The translations under genes and the position numbers were made by a program. The notes under the pieces were generated by a model that was not told the origin of the DNA, did no database searches, and was given only the letters and a program-made list of their open reading frames with translations. DNA of 64,000 nucleotides, from positions 1-64,000 of the forward strand of contig JALEVQ010000013.1 of assembly GCA_022788205.1 (NCBI GenBank). Reading direction: 5' to 3'. Positions 51,133 to 61,741 of the stretch are shown here, piece by piece (within the stretch, counting starts at the first letter, position 1; every line of letters begins with the position of its first letter). Source of the DNA: Robinsoniella sp. GTDB taxonomy: Bacteria; Bacillota; Clostridia; Lachnospirales; Lachnospiraceae.

Positions 51133-53080
51133 TTTTTTACCGATTTGCATGGAGGATTTAAAAGAGCGCGGAATAGAACAGCTTGATTTTGTCTACGTGA
51201 CGGGGGATGCCTACGTGGATCACCCGTCGTTTGCCCACGCGCTTTTGGGGCGTTTGCTGGAGGCAAACGGATATAAAGTGGGTATTTTGGCACAGCCAGA
51301 TTGGAAGAAGAAAGAGAGCATCGAGGCACTGGGCAGACCGCGCCTGGCTTTTTTGGTATCTGCCGGAAATATGGACTCTATGGTGAATCATTACAGTGTT
51401 TCTAAAAAGAGGCGTCAGACCGATGCGTTTTCTCCGGGAGGAGTGATGGGAAAGCGACCAGACAATGCAACCATCGTATACTGTAATCTGATCCGTCAGG
51501 CATACGGTCAGATTCCGATCATTATTGGCGGAATCGAGGCAAGTCTTAGAAGACTTGCGCATTATGACTACTGGTCAAATTCGCTGAAGCGGTCTATTCT
51601 GCTGGACTCTGGCGCAGATTTGATCTCTTATGGGATGGGAGAGCGATCTCTTTTGCAGATCGCAGAAGCACTTGCCTCCGGGATTGCTGTGCAGGATATC
51701 ACGTATGTGGAGGGGACGGTCTATAAGACGAGGCATCTGGAAAATGTCTATGAGTATGAGATGCTGCCTTCCTATGAAGAATTAAAAGGAGACAAATTAA
51801 ATTACGCAAAAAGTTTTTATACGCAATATTGCAATACGGACCCATTTTCCGGGAAACGCCTTGTCGAGCCATATGGTCAGAGAATGTTTGTGGTACAGAA
51901 TCCGGCGGCGAAGCCTCTTTCTCAGACGGAGATGGATCGTATCTATGCACTGCCATATCAGAGAACGTATCACCCGATCTATGAGGAGGCTGGTGGCGTC
52001 CCGGCGATCGAGGAAGTCAAATTTAGTCTTGTCAGCAACCGCGGCTGTTTTGGGGGATGCAGTTTCTGCGCGCTGACGTTCCATCAAGGACGGATCATCC
52101 AGACGAGAAGCCATGAGTCGATTATCGAGGAAGCAAAGAAGTTTATCTGGGATCCTGAATTCAAAGGATATATCCACGATGTCGGAGGACCAACAGCAAA
52201 TTTCAGGCAGCCATCCTGTCAAAAACAGCTCACAAAAGGTGTCTGTCCAAACAGGCAGTGTCTGTTCCCGACGCCTTGCAAAAATCTGGTCGTCGATCAC
52301 AGCGATTACCGGAAGCTGCTGCGCAAGCTGAGAGAGTTGCCGAACGTGAAAAAGGTGTTTATCCGTTCGGGAATCCGTTTTGATTATCTGATCTACGATA
52401 AGGATGAGAGTTTCTTTCGTGAACTTGTCGAGCACCATGTCAGCGGACAGCTCAAAGTGGCGCCGGAACACATCTGTGACGCGGTGCTCTCGAAGATGGG
52501 AAAGCCCGAAAATAGCGTGTATGAGCGTTTTACTGCGAAGTATCGCCAGTTGAACCAGAAACTGGGCAAAAACCAGTATCTTGTTCCGTATCTGATGTCC
52601 TCTCATCCAGGCTCCACTTTAAAGGAGGCGGTGGCGCTGGCTGAATATCTGCGGGATCTTGGATATATGCCTGAGCAGGTGCAGGATTTCTATCCGACTC
52701 CGTCGACGATCTCGACGTGTATGTATTATACCGGCGTGGACCCGCGCACCATGGAAAAGGTGTATGTGCCGGTCAATCCACATGAAAAGGCGATGCAGAG
52801 GGCTCTGATTCAGTACCGCAACCCCAAAAACTATGATCTTGTCTATGAGGCACTTACGCTTGCAGGGCGCACGGATCTGATCGGATTTGACAAGCATTGT
52901 CTGATCCGTCCGAGAAAGATGGCTACAGAGTCTTGGAAAGCAAAAGGTGAAAAAAATACAAAAGAGATAAGGGAAAAGCATACAACGTATGCGGAAAAGA
53001 GACCAGAAAAACCAGACAGACAAAATCTTCCAAAGAAAAAGAAAACCATTCGCAATGTACACAAAAAGAAACAGGGGTGA
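51122..53080 (+). CDS. YgiQ family radical SAM protein
   Basis: A 652-residue radical SAM protein. The [4Fe-4S]/SAM motif is visible as CFGGCSFC (CxxxCxxC). The N-terminal part ([44 protein letters not shown]) is diagnostic for YgiQ, and the tail is lysine-rich. The reaction is unknown. The start is ATG 51122 after CTGGAGGTAGCG; the long upstream in-frame extension overlaps the HAD gene and is rejected. The stop is followed four bases later by the SDR start. Confidence 0.93.
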   Translation: MNNNFLPICMEDLKERGIEQLDFVYVTGDAYVDHPSFAHALLGRLLEANGYKVGILAQPDWKKKESIEALGRPRLAFLVSAGNMDSMVNHYSVSKKRRQTDAFSPGGVMGKRPDNATIVYCNLIRQAYGQIPIIIGGIEASLRRLAHYDYWSNSLKRSILLDSGADLISYGMGERSLLQIAEALASGIAVQDITYVEGTVYKTRHLENVYEYEMLPSYEELKGDKLNYAKSFYTQYCNTDPFSGKRLVEPYGQRMFVVQNPAAKPLSQTEMDRIYALPYQRTYHPIYEEAGGVPAIEEVKFSLVSNRGCFGGCSFCALTFHQGRIIQTRSHESIIEEAKKFIWDPEFKGYIHDVGGPTANFRQPSCQKQLTKGVCPNRQCLFPTPCKNLVVDHSDYRKLLRKLRELPNVKKVFIRSGIRFDYLIYDKDESFFRELVEHHVSGQLKVAPEHICDAVLSKMGKPENSVYERFTAKYRQLNQKLGKNQYLVPYLMSSHPGSTLKEAVALAEYLRDLGYMPEQVQDFYPTPSTISTCMYYTGVDPRTMEKVYVPVNPHEKAMQRALIQYRNPKNYDLVYEALTLAGRTDLIGFDKHCLIRPRKMATESWKAKGEKNTKEIREKHTTYAEKRPEKPDRQNLPKKKKTIRNVHKKKQG

Positions 53081-53084
53081 GAGG

Positions 53085-53870
53085 ATGAAGATTGCGATTG
53101 TGACAGGTGCTTCCTCAGGGATGGGGAGAGAGTTTGTCCTTCAGATTCAAAAGCAACATCCGAAACTTCAGGAGATCTGGGTCATTGCAAGACGCACACA
53201 AAAATTAGAGATGCTTCCATCAAAGCCTATTCCGATTCGGATTCTGTCGTTGGATTTGATCAGTAAGGAAGATCAGGAGTCCTACCGAAAAGAATTGGAG
53301 GAATATGCACCGCAGGTTCAACTGTTAATTCACTGTGCAGGAATGGGATTTCTCGGGCGAATGGATGAGATTTCGGCGGAAGATCAGATCAAGGAGACGC
53401 AGCTGAACTGCGAGGCATTGGCTGCAGTCATATTGTATGCGATTCCCTATCTGAGTGCGGGAAGCCGTATCGTGACGCTGGCGTCTTCTTCAGGCTTTGC
53501 ACCGCAGCCGGGATTTGGTGTCTATGCGGCGACAAAGGCGTACGCTCTGAGTTTTACAAGGACGCTGCGCGCAGAGCTGCGAGAAAAAAAGATTACGGTC
53601 ACCGCTGTCTGTCCCGGACCTGTCAACACACCGTTTTTTGAGATCGCAGAGCGTGGCGCAAAAAGACCGGCATGGAAGAGTGTCTTTCTGGCAGATCCGA
53701 AGAAAGTAGTGAGAAAAGCAATGACTGACAGCGAAAAAGGGAGAGAACTGTCCATTTACGGAGTGTGGATGAAAATATGGTATGTGGCGGCAAAGCTGAT
53801 CCCTCACGGGCTGGTTCTGGCGGTTTTATCGCATACAGGGAGGAAAGAGAAAGCGCATAAGAAAGGATGA
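53085..53870 (+). CDS. Short-chain dehydrogenase/reductase
   Basis: A 261-residue classical SDR. The cofactor motif is TGASSGMGRE (TGxxxGxG) at residues 7-16. LIHCAGMGF is the N(A)AG region, and the active site is SS(S)... YAATKAY (YxxxK). The C-terminus has a hydrophobic stretch and a lysine-rich tail. The reduced or oxidised substrate is unknown. The start follows GGTGAGAGG. Confidence 0.88.
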   Translation: MKIAIVTGASSGMGREFVLQIQKQHPKLQEIWVIARRTQKLEMLPSKPIPIRILSLDLISKEDQESYRKELEEYAPQVQLLIHCAGMGFLGRMDEISAEDQIKETQLNCEALAAVILYAIPYLSAGSRIVTLASSSGFAPQPGFGVYAATKAYALSFTRTLRAELREKKITVTAVCPGPVNTPFFEIAERGAKRPAWKSVFLADPKKVVRKAMTDSEKGRELSIYGVWMKIWYVAAKLIPHGLVLAVLSHTGRKEKAHKKG

Positions 53871-53876
53871 AGAACG

Positions 53877-54506
53877 ATGCATCAGAAAGCACAGGGCATC
53901 AAAAATGTACAAAAAGGAAAATTTGGATACTTAAAAGCACAGAGAAAAAAACAGATTTTAATCACAGCAGTTTTGTATGCAGCTCCTCTTTTATTATTTT
54001 TCACAGGATTGTGGCAGACAGGGACAAGAAAAAACTGGTTTACAATGATCGCGGTCGTCGGATGTCTTCCTGCATGTAAGTGGACGGTCAATGTCATTAT
54101 GCTGTTTTTGCAGAAGCCACTCTCAAGAGAAGTGTATGAAAAGATTGTGCCGCATGAGGGAACTTTGACGACAGCGTATGAGCTTACGTTTACAGCATAC
54201 GAAAAAAATACCTCGGTGGCGGCGATCGCAATCTGCGGCAATGAAGTGATTGCGTATACAGAAGACCCGAAAGCCGACACGACATTTTTGGAGAAACATA
54301 TCACCAATATTTTGCTTCAGAACAATTTTTATGGGGTTCATGTCAAAGTTGTAAAAGATCTGAAGAGATATCTCGAGCGAATGGACAGCTTTAATAAGCG
54401 CGCCGACGAACTGCGAAAGGGAATCAAGTTTGTTCCAGATCAAAAATATCCAGAGCTTTCAAGAGAAGAATTGATGTGCCACACGATGATGGCAATCTCA
54501 CTGTGA
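53877..54506 (+). CDS. Two-span membrane protein of unknown function
   Basis: A 209-residue protein I do not recognise. Two adjacent hydrophobic segments (about residues 28-47 and 55-74: LITAVLYAAPLLLFFTGLW, WFTMIAVVGCLPACKWTVNVIML) are followed by a soluble domain of about 120 residues with predicted alternating strands and helices (AAIAICGNEVIAYTED, HITNILLQNNFYGVHVKVV). It sits between the SDR and the pseudouridine synthase with short gaps and is probably cotranscribed. The ribosome-binding site is GAAAGGATGAAG. Confidence 0.75.
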   Translation: MHQKAQGIKNVQKGKFGYLKAQRKKQILITAVLYAAPLLLFFTGLWQTGTRKNWFTMIAVVGCLPACKWTVNVIMLFLQKPLSREVYEKIVPHEGTLTTAYELTFTAYEKNTSVAAIAICGNEVIAYTEDPKADTTFLEKHITNILLQNNFYGVHVKVVKDLKRYLERMDSFNKRADELRKGIKFVPDQKYPELSREELMCHTMMAISL

Positions 54507-54519
54507 GAGAGGAAAAAAT

Positions 54520-55491
54520 ATGCGTCAACTTACCATAAACGACAGAGAGGCAGGGCAGCGTCTTGACAAATGGCTTGCCAAATATATGACGAAGGCCCCG
54601 AAAAGTTTTTTCTATAAGATGATGCGGAAGAAAAACATTGTGGTCAATGGAAAAAAAGTGCAGGGAAATGAAAAATTAAATGCGGGCGATCAGATTTCCC
54701 TGTATCTCTCCGAGGAGACGATTCAAAATTTTCAGGAGGAGAGAAAGGCGCCGCAGAAGAAGAAAAAACTTGACATTTTGTATGAGGATGAGCAGATTCT
54801 TTTTGTCAATAAGCCCGTAAACATGCTTTCACAGAAAGCAGAGGCGACCGATATTTCCTTAAATGAGTATCTGATTGCGTATCTGCTTGAAACAGGAGAG
54901 CTGACAAGAGAAGATCTGGCACGGTTTCAGCCGTCGATCTGCAACCGTCTTGACCGAAACACAAGCGGGATTGTGGCGGCAGGGAAGAGTATAGCAGGGC
55001 TGCAGATGCTCTCGGAAATGTTCAAAGAGCGAACCCTGCAAAAATATTATCACTGCCTTGTGAAGGGACAGATCACAAAAGAACAGAAGGTAGAGGGATA
55101 TCTGACGAAGGATAAGGCAAAGAATCAGGTGATGATCCGCAGAGAGTGCACAGAAGGTGCAGACTGGATCTGCACAAAATATCGACCGATCAAAGTGTTT
55201 TCGTGGTGCACGTATCTGGAGGTGGAGCTGATCACGGGGCGCTCCCACCAGATCCGCGCCCATCTGGCAAGCCAGGGACATCCACTGTTTGGTGACACGA
55301 AATACGGAGATGCGGCTCTGAACAAAATATGCAGGGAACAATATCAACTCCATCACCAGCTGCTTCACTGTGCGCGTCTGGAGCTTCCTGAAATAGAAGG
55401 AGATTTCTCCTACCTGTCAGGAAAGGTGATCACCGCACCAATGCCGGAACAATTCGAAAAGATTTTGAGGAAACTTGAGACTAGGAGATAG
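54520..55491 (+). CDS. RluA family pseudouridine synthase
   Basis: A 323-residue enzyme: N-terminal S4 domain (RLDKWLAKYMTKAPKSFFYKMMRKKNI), then the catalytic domain with the RluA signature CNRLDRNTSGIV (catalytic aspartate) and HQIRAHLASQGHPLFGDTKYG. It is longer than RsuA-type and of RluC/RluD class. The exact 23S target cannot be assigned. It is followed two bases later by recU. Confidence 0.92.
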   Translation: MRQLTINDREAGQRLDKWLAKYMTKAPKSFFYKMMRKKNIVVNGKKVQGNEKLNAGDQISLYLSEETIQNFQEERKAPQKKKKLDILYEDEQILFVNKPVNMLSQKAEATDISLNEYLIAYLLETGELTREDLARFQPSICNRLDRNTSGIVAAGKSIAGLQMLSEMFKERTLQKYYHCLVKGQITKEQKVEGYLTKDKAKNQVMIRRECTEGADWICTKYRPIKVFSWCTYLEVELITGRSHQIRAHLASQGHPLFGDTKYGDAALNKICREQYQLHHQLLHCARLELPEIEGDFSYLSGKVITAPMPEQFEKILRKLETRR

Positions 55492-55493
55492 CT

Positions 55494-56027
55494 ATGGGTA
55501 CATGGACATCGAGAGGATTGCGCGGATCGATGTTGGAGGAACTGGTAAACCGTTCTAATGAGCAGTATCTTGAGAAAGGACTTGCCCTGATCCAGAAAAT
55601 CCCGACACCGATCACGCCGATCAAGATTGACAAAGAGCACCGTCATATCACGCTCGCATATTTTGACCAGAAAAGTACTGTAGACTATATCGGGGCGGTG
55701 CAGGGCATTCCTGTCTGCTTTGACGCAAAAGAATGCCACAGCGACACTTTCGCACTGCAGAATATCCATGCGCATCAGGTGACGTTCATGGAGAATTTCG
55801 AGCATCAGGGAGGTGTCTCATTTTTTCTGATTTTTTTTACGAACCGCAATGAGCTGTATTATCTGACATACAAGCAAATGCGAAAATTTTGGGATCGCGC
55901 CAAGAACGGCGGACGGAAAAGTTTCCGCTATGAGGAGCTGGATCCTTCTTTTTTTCTGGAACAGGAAAAGGGGATTCTGGTGCCCTACTTGGATGGGTTG
56001 GCAAAAGATCTTGAATTGAGGGATTGA
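55494..56027 (+). CDS. recU: Holliday junction resolvase RecU
   Basis: A 177-residue RecU, the Firmicutes junction resolvase. Family segments are RGSMLEELVNRSNEQYLEKGLALIQKIPTPI, VDYIGAVQGIPVCFDAKEC (active-site region) and FALQNIHAHQ, then GGVSFFLIFF. In B. subtilis RecU the active-site pattern is DxExK-like (FEAKE); here the glutamate position reads aspartate (FDAKE). This is consistent with a RuvAB partner: ruvAB are at 22172-23821. The stop overlaps the his promoter. Confidence 0.9.
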   Translation: MGTWTSRGLRGSMLEELVNRSNEQYLEKGLALIQKIPTPITPIKIDKEHRHITLAYFDQKSTVDYIGAVQGIPVCFDAKECHSDTFALQNIHAHQVTFMENFEHQGGVSFFLIFFTNRNELYYLTYKQMRKFWDRAKNGGRKSFRYEELDPSFFLEQEKGILVPYLDGLAKDLELRD

Positions 56028-56052
56028 CTTTTGCTGGAGGCTTCGCTATAAT
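56024..56052 (+). promoter_or_regulatory. Promoter of the his operon
   Basis: TTGACT (56024-56029), a 17-base spacer and TATAAT (56047-56052). The leader to hisZ is about 80 bases with no T-box or histidine-rich leader peptide seen. Confidence 0.8.
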
Positions 56053-56139
56053 TTACATCATGTGTAATGCACTGTGATAGCACGTTGCCACTTTAATATG
56101 ATAAAGCAAACATGATTTGCCGATGAAAGGAATAGAGAT

Positions 56140-57411
56140 ATGAGACAACAATTGTTACATACACCAGAAGGTGTGAGAGACCGGTATCGTGAAGAATGTG
56201 AGAAAAAGCTCACGCTTCAGGACAATCTGCACTGCGTTCTGAGACGGTACGGATATCGGGATATCGAGACACCAACTTTTGAATATTTCGATGTGTTTGG
56301 CAGAGAGATCGGGACGACGCCGTCTAAGGATCTGTATAAGTTTTTTGACCGAGAGGGAAATACGCTGGTACTCAGACCAGATATCACGCCGTCCGTCTCG
56401 AGAGCCTTCGCAAAATATTTCGCCGAGGAGGAGCTTGCTGTCCGCCTGTGCTATGTCGGCAATACTTTTATCAATAACTCCAGCTACCAGGGGCGGTTAA
56501 AGGAGACGACACAGCTTGGAGCAGAGCTGATCGGGGACGACAGCGTGGATGCGGATGCAGAGATTGTGGCGATGGTGGTTGAGACCTTGCTGGCAGCAGG
56601 GCTGAAAGAATTTCAGATCAGTGTCGGTCACGCTGAGTTTTTCAAAAGTCTGTTAGACGAGACAGAACTTTTAGATGAGGAGAAGGAAGAACTGCATGCC
56701 TTGATTGCGAACAAAAATTATTTCGGGGCGGAGGAATTGCTATCTACGCTGAAAGTGAGAGAACAGTTAAAGGAGGCGTTGATCAGCCTTCCACAGTTGT
56801 TTGGCACGGTCAATGTCTTAGACCGCGCCGAGGCATTGGCAGGTTCCAACGAAAAAGCGCTTTCGTGCGTGAGACGGCTGAGAAGATTGTACCAGATTCT
56901 TCGCAGCTATGGATGCGAAGCGTACATTTCCTTTGACCTTGGCATGATGAACAGCTATGGATATTACACGGGAGTGATTTTCCGGGGATATACGTTCGGT
57001 ACAGGGGATGAGATTGTCAAAGGAGGACGATACGATCAGCTTTTGCAGCACTTCGGAAAAGAAGCGCCATCGATCGGTTTTGTTGTCGTCATCGATCAGC
57101 TCTTGACAGCGCTGTCTCGCCAGAAGATTGATGTGGAGTTAAAACAGGAAAATACGATGATTTTGTATCGCCCGTCTGTGAGAGAGCAGGCGATCGCTCT
57201 TGCAAAGTATTACCGGGAGCTTGAAAAAAATGTGGAGCTGACACTGCAGAAAGACGGAAAGAGTGAAGAAGAATATATAGAAGCGGCGAAAAAGAATCAA
57301 ATTCGCCGTGTGGTGCTTGTGGAAGAAGATGGAAAAGCGGTCATGGAAGACCTTGTGTCCGGCATGAAAAAAATGGGAACACTGGAAGCATTGATGGAGG
57401 AAGAAAGATGA
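56140..57411 (+). CDS. hisZ: ATP phosphoribosyltransferase regulatory subunit
   Basis: A 423-residue HisZ, a catalytically inactive HisRS paralogue required by the short form of HisG. Class II synthetase-like motifs are seen ([49 protein letters not shown]). The downstream hisG is indeed the short form. It overlaps hisG by four bases. The ribosome-binding site is AAAGGAATAG. Confidence 0.95.
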   Translation: MRQQLLHTPEGVRDRYREECEKKLTLQDNLHCVLRRYGYRDIETPTFEYFDVFGREIGTTPSKDLYKFFDREGNTLVLRPDITPSVSRAFAKYFAEEELAVRLCYVGNTFINNSSYQGRLKETTQLGAELIGDDSVDADAEIVAMVVETLLAAGLKEFQISVGHAEFFKSLLDETELLDEEKEELHALIANKNYFGAEELLSTLKVREQLKEALISLPQLFGTVNVLDRAEALAGSNEKALSCVRRLRRLYQILRSYGCEAYISFDLGMMNSYGYYTGVIFRGYTFGTGDEIVKGGRYDQLLQHFGKEAPSIGFVVVIDQLLTALSRQKIDVELKQENTMILYRPSVREQAIALAKYYRELEKNVELTLQKDGKSEEEYIEAAKKNQIRRVVLVEEDGKAVMEDLVSGMKKMGTLEALMEEER

Positions 57412-58046
57412 GATATTTGACATTTGCCCTTGGAAAGGGACGGCTTGCGCAGAAAACGATGGCACTGTTTGAGCAGATCGGAATCAAGTGCGAGGAGATG
57501 AAAGATCCGTCCTCCAGAAAACTGATTTTTACGAATGAAGAATTAAAACTGAAATTTTTCCTCGCAAAAGGACCGGATGTGCCGACGTATGTAGAGTACG
57601 GGGCGGCAGATATCGGGATTGTCGGGAAAGATACGATTCTGGAAGAACAGCGAAAACTGTACGAAGTGCTGGATCTGGGATATGGAAAGTGCAGGATGTG
57701 CGTGTGCGGACCGGCTTCCGCAAAAGAACTGCTCAAACATCAGGAGCAAATCCGTGTGGCGACAAAGTATCCAAACATCGCCAAAGACTATTTTTATAAT
57801 AAGAAACATCAGACCGTGGAGATTATCAAATTAAACGGATCGATTGAGCTGGCACCGATTGTGGGACTTTCAGAAGTGATTGTCGATATTGTTGAGACAG
57901 GATCTACGCTGCGTGAGAATGGACTTCAGGTTTTGGAGGAGGTTTGTCCGCTTTCTGCACGCGTGGTGGTCAATCAGGTCAGCATGAAAATGGAAAATGA
58001 GAGAATTACAAAAATTTTGAATGACTTAAAGAGCGTTTTGCCTTGA
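57408..58046 (+). CDS. hisG: ATP phosphoribosyltransferase, short form
   Basis: A 212-residue HisG that starts histidine synthesis. Short-form features are [30 protein letters not shown] and [18 protein letters not shown]; the C-terminal allosteric domain of the long form is absent. It functions with HisZ. Its start overlaps hisZ (ATGA); hisD follows after 37 bases. Confidence 0.96.
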   Translation: MRYLTFALGKGRLAQKTMALFEQIGIKCEEMKDPSSRKLIFTNEELKLKFFLAKGPDVPTYVEYGAADIGIVGKDTILEEQRKLYEVLDLGYGKCRMCVCGPASAKELLKHQEQIRVATKYPNIAKDYFYNKKHQTVEIIKLNGSIELAPIVGLSEVIVDIVETGSTLRENGLQVLEEVCPLSARVVVNQVSMKMENERITKILNDLKSVLP

Positions 58047-58083
58047 GATCAATAGATAGCTTATAGAAAAGAGGAGAGATTCG

Positions 58084-59379
58084 ATGAGAATAGTAGAATT
58101 GACAGAAGAGACAAGAAAAGATCTGTTGGATCATCTGTTAAAGCGCAGCCCGAATAACTATGGGAAGTTTGAGGCGAGTGTTCAGGAGATTATCACCACC
58201 GTCAAGGAGAAGAAAGATGAGGCGGTTTTTGCCTATACAAAGCAGTTTGACAAAGTGGAGGTGACGAAAGAAACCATCCGCGTGACAGATGAAGAGATCA
58301 AAGAGGCGTATGAGAAAGTGGATCCTTCGCTGATCGATGTCATCAGAAAAGCGCTTGTCAATATCCGTTCCTACCATGAAAAACAGCGCAGGTACAGCTG
58401 GTTTGACAGCAAGCCAGATGGTTCTTTGCTGGGGCAGAAGGTGACAGCACTCAAAAGAGTCGGAGTGTATGTGCCAGGAGGAAAAGCAGTGTACCCATCG
58501 TCGGTACTGATGAATATTGTGCCAGCGAAAGTGGCAGGTGTAGAGCAGATTATCATGACAACACCGCCAGGAAAAGATGGAAAGGTAAATCCTTCGACCT
58601 TAGTTGCCGCAAAAGAAGCAGGGGTCGATGAAGTCTACAAGGTAGGAGGCGCTCAGGCGATCGCGGCACTCGCCTTTGGGACAGAGAGCATTCCAAAAGT
58701 AGATAAGATTGTAGGACCTGGAAATATCTATGTCGCATTGGCAAAAAAGGCAGTTTATGGGTATGTCAGCATTGATTCGATCGCAGGACCAAGTGAAATT
58801 TTAGTGCTTGCAGATGAGACGGCAAATCCAAGATACGTCGCAGCGGATCTGCTGTCACAGGCAGAGCATGATGAGATGGCTTCTGCAATCTTAATCACCA
58901 CAAGCCAAAAGCTTGCCGATGAAGTTTCAAAAGAAATTGATGAATTTTTAAAGGTACTCTCAAGAAGTGAGATCATCAAAAAATCACTGGATCAGTACGG
59001 CTTTATCCTCGTTGCAGAGACGATGGAGGAGGCGATTGCGGCGGCAAATGAGATTGCATCAGAGCATCTTGAGATTGTGACCCAAAATCCATTTGGAGTG
59101 ATGACAAAGATTCAGAATGCAGGCGCAATCTTTATCGGAGAATACAGCAGTGAGCCGCTTGGAGATTATTTTGCAGGTCCAAACCATGTGCTGCCGACAA
59201 ACGGGACAGCAAAATTTTTCTCGCCGCTGAGTGTGGATGATTTCATCAAAAAGTCGAGCATTATCTATTACTCGAAAGAAGCCTTGGAGCCAGTACACAA
59301 GGACATCATCCAGTTTGCAAAATCAGAGCAGCTTACCGCACATGCGAATTCCATCCAGGTTCGCTTTCCACAGGACTAG
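58084..59379 (+). CDS. hisD: Histidinol dehydrogenase
   Basis: A 431-residue zinc enzyme catalysing the last two steps of histidine synthesis. Landmarks are GVYVPGGKAVYPSSVLMN, GPGNIYVALAKK, the zinc/active-site QAEHDE, SEHLE (general base pair Glu-His), the GPNHVLPT region and the terminal AHANS histidine. It is of normal length. The ribosome-binding site is GAGGAGAG. hisB follows 14 bases later. Confidence 0.97.
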   Translation: MRIVELTEETRKDLLDHLLKRSPNNYGKFEASVQEIITTVKEKKDEAVFAYTKQFDKVEVTKETIRVTDEEIKEAYEKVDPSLIDVIRKALVNIRSYHEKQRRYSWFDSKPDGSLLGQKVTALKRVGVYVPGGKAVYPSSVLMNIVPAKVAGVEQIIMTTPPGKDGKVNPSTLVAAKEAGVDEVYKVGGAQAIAALAFGTESIPKVDKIVGPGNIYVALAKKAVYGYVSIDSIAGPSEILVLADETANPRYVAADLLSQAEHDEMASAILITTSQKLADEVSKEIDEFLKVLSRSEIIKKSLDQYGFILVAETMEEAIAAANEIASEHLEIVTQNPFGVMTKIQNAGAIFIGEYSSEPLGDYFAGPNHVLPTNGTAKFFSPLSVDDFIKKSSIIYYSKEALEPVHKDIIQFAKSEQLTAHANSIQVRFPQD

Positions 59380-59393
59380 AGGAGGAAGCGCAC

Positions 59394-59981
59394 ATGGGAC
59401 GGACAGCGACAGTTGTGAGAAAGACAAAAGAGACGAAGATTGAGTTAACCTTGAATCTGGATGGGAGTGGAAAGGCAGCCATTTCCACGGGAATCGGATT
59501 TTTTGACCATATGTTGGAGGGATTTGCACGTCATGGGCTGTTTGACCTTTCCCTCCAGGTGGAGGGGGATCTTCATGTTGACTCCCACCACACGATCGAG
59601 GATACGGGAATTGTCTTAGGACAGGCGATCCGAGAAGCACTCGGTGATAAAAAGGGAATTTGCCGGTATGGAGACCGGATTTTGCCTATGGATGAAGTGC
59701 TGGTGATCGCGGCGGTAGATTTATGTGGGCGCCCATATCTTTCTTTTGATGCAGAGTTTACGGCAGAGCGATTAGGAGAGATGGATACTGAGATGGCACG
59801 AGAGTTTTTCTATGCCGTCTCCTATTCAGCGATGATGAATCTTCACTTGAAAGTGATGACACCTGGCAATAATCACCATATGATGGAAGCATTGTTCAAA
59901 GCATTTGCAAAAGCACTCGATGAGGCGGTGTCCTACGACCCGCGTATTCAGGATGTACTTTCGACAAAAGGAAGTCTGTGA
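59394..59981 (+). CDS. hisB: Imidazoleglycerol-phosphate dehydratase
   Basis: A 195-residue monofunctional HisB. The metal-binding and active-site segments [31 protein letters not shown] and the second [16 protein letters not shown] are all present. The ribosome-binding site is AGAGGAGGAAG. It overlaps the possible start of hisIE, whose better start is 14 bases after its stop. Confidence 0.96.
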   Translation: MGRTATVVRKTKETKIELTLNLDGSGKAAISTGIGFFDHMLEGFARHGLFDLSLQVEGDLHVDSHHTIEDTGIVLGQAIREALGDKKGICRYGDRILPMDEVLVIAAVDLCGRPYLSFDAEFTAERLGEMDTEMAREFFYAVSYSAMMNLHLKVMTPGNNHHMMEALFKAFAKALDEAVSYDPRIQDVLSTKGSL

Positions 59982-59995
59982 GGAAAGGGGAAAAC

Positions 59996-61291
59996 ATGGT
60001 GCAAAAAAAATTAGTTCCTTATCTATTTATCAAAAACGGGGCTGCTGTGACAAATTTTAGCGGAGATGAAAAACTGGGGGACGGCGATGCATGCCGAATC
60101 GCAAAAGCGTTCAGTGATCACGGAGCAGACGAGATCCTGATCTTTGACTTGTCAGACGCAGATGAGGAGCATGAGCAGTCCCTCGGCGTGATCAAGGAAA
60201 TCTCAAGAATTGTTGATATCCCGATGGTCGGAGGCGGAAACATTAAGCGGATGGAGGATGTCAAGAAACTGATCTATGCCGGATGCCGCAAAGTGTTTTT
60301 AAATTATGACAAAGAGACAAATATCAAATTGACGGGGGAGGTCTCCGGAAAATTTGGAAAAGATAAAATCGCAGTGTGCGTCAAAGACTGGAAAAAAGCA
60401 GAGGAAAATGCAGAGACGATCACATCTTTGACAAGCGAAATCCTCTTTCTTGCTTTTAGCAAAACAACTGATCTTGCGCAGGCACAGAAGCAAAGTGTCC
60501 CGGTACTTCCTGTTTTCTTTGAGGAAGAAAATGTGGAATCTTTTCTTTCCTATCTGGGACAGGAGAATGTCTCAGGGGTCAGCCTGAAAGCTTTTTCGAA
60601 GGAAGATACGGATTTTATGGATCTGAAATATAAAGCGAAAGAGGAAGGAATCTGCGTGAATACCTTTGAGAGCAGCATGAAGTTTGAAGAGTTTAAACTG
60701 AATTCTGACGGGTTGATTCCAGTGATCGTGCAAGATTACAAGACAGAAGAAGTTCTGATGATGGCGTACATGAACCGAGAAGCATTTGAGATGACGATCC
60801 GCACAGGACGCATGACGTATTTTAGCAGAAGCCGCCAGGAACTGTGGATCAAGGGAATGACGAGCGGACATTTTCAGTATGTTAAGCAGTTGCTGATTGA
60901 CTGCGATCAGGACACGATCCTGGCAAAGGTGGCACAGGTAGGTGCCGCGTGCCACACTGGAAATCGAAGCTGTTTTTACCGGGAATTAGTGAAAAAAGAA
61001 TATTATGAGAAGAACCCGATGAAGGTATTTGAAAATGTTTACGGTGTGATCGAAGACCGCAAGAAGCATCCAAAAGAAGGATCTTACACAAACTATCTGT
61101 TTGATAAGGGCATCGACAAGATTTTAAAGAAGGTCGGTGAGGAGGCAACGGAGATTGTCATTGCGGCAAAAAATCCAAATCCAGAGGAAATCAAATACGA
61201 GATCTCAGATTTTCTGTATCATGTCATGGTGCTGATGTGTGAAAAGGGTGTGACGTGGGAAGATATCACCAAAGAACTTGCTGACCGCTAG
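59996..61291 (+). CDS. hisIE: HisI-HisE fused to a degenerate HisA/HisF-like barrel
   Basis: A 431-residue protein in three parts. Residues about 1-225 look like a HisA/HisF beta-alpha barrel ([39 protein letters not shown]), but the two catalytic aspartates of HisF/HisA appear lost (VPYLFIKNG where PCLDVKDG is expected; IAVCVKD where AIDAK is expected). Residues about 230-330 are HisI (phosphoribosyl-AMP cyclohydrolase; DCDQDT and CHTGNRSCF zinc/active-site motifs). The rest is HisE (pyrophosphohydrolase; [16 protein letters not shown] and SDFLYH). The operon has no separate hisA, hisF or hisH here. The start is ATG 59996 after AAAGGGG; GTG 59978 is in frame but poorer. Confidence 0.9.
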   Translation: MVQKKLVPYLFIKNGAAVTNFSGDEKLGDGDACRIAKAFSDHGADEILIFDLSDADEEHEQSLGVIKEISRIVDIPMVGGGNIKRMEDVKKLIYAGCRKVFLNYDKETNIKLTGEVSGKFGKDKIAVCVKDWKKAEENAETITSLTSEILFLAFSKTTDLAQAQKQSVPVLPVFFEEENVESFLSYLGQENVSGVSLKAFSKEDTDFMDLKYKAKEEGICVNTFESSMKFEEFKLNSDGLIPVIVQDYKTEEVLMMAYMNREAFEMTIRTGRMTYFSRSRQELWIKGMTSGHFQYVKQLLIDCDQDTILAKVAQVGAACHTGNRSCFYRELVKKEYYEKNPMKVFENVYGVIEDRKKHPKEGSYTNYLFDKGIDKILKKVGEEATEIVIAAKNPNPEEIKYEISDFLYHVMVLMCEKGVTWEDITKELADR

Positions 61292-61369
61292 CAGATTGTT
61301 AAAGTAAAAAAGGACATGACGGCATCGCAGACTGCATATAGTGAAGAAAAGAGAAAAAGAGGCAAATGG

Positions 61370-61717
61370 ATGGAACCGTATCAGATGCCGCAGATGGAGG
61401 AAGAGATTGAACGCCTTCGGAAAATTTCAGATGAAAATCAGAGAAAAGTAAACAGTGGAGTCTTTCTTTCAAGAAAGACAGAAAAGTTGCGCCGTGACGA
61501 AGTAATGCAGGAAAATACACAGGGCGAGGAAACAGAAAAGCGACATGGGATTGTGCAGGGGATTTTATTCTTGGCAATGGCTGCAATGTTGCTCGGACAG
61601 GCAAGCGGCAATGAGATGGTGTCACAGGTATTTGGTCAGATTGGAAAGACAATCGAGCAAATCAGTCAGAAGGTGGAAGAACAGAACTGGTTTTCTTTTG
61701 AAGAGATGACAGAGTAA
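61370..61717 (+). CDS. Small membrane-associated protein of unknown function
   Basis: A 115-residue protein, not recognised. An acidic helical N-terminal half (QMEEEIERLRKISDENQRK region) is followed by one hydrophobic segment (GIVQGILFLAMAAMLLG) and a short helical tail (FGQIGKTIEQISQKVEEQ). It looks like a single-pass membrane protein with coiled-coil tendencies. The start at 61370 has AAGAGG seven bases upstream; ATG 61316 is an alternative adding 18 residues. It lies after hisIE, 25 bases before the LacI gene. Confidence 0.65.
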   Translation: MEPYQMPQMEEEIERLRKISDENQRKVNSGVFLSRKTEKLRRDEVMQENTQGEETEKRHGIVQGILFLAMAAMLLGQASGNEMVSQVFGQIGKTIEQISQKVEEQNWFSFEEMTE

Positions 61718-61741
61718 AAGCAGAAGTGGACGTGCGCATAG

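Noticed and set aside
51797..52606. 269-codon minus-strand frame inside the YgiQ gene
   Set aside because: Antisense shadow; the plus strand carries the radical SAM motif and family landmarks.
56053..56139. Histidine attenuator or leader peptide before hisZ
   Set aside because: The short frame MCNAL has no ribosome-binding site or histidine run, and no terminator is seen.
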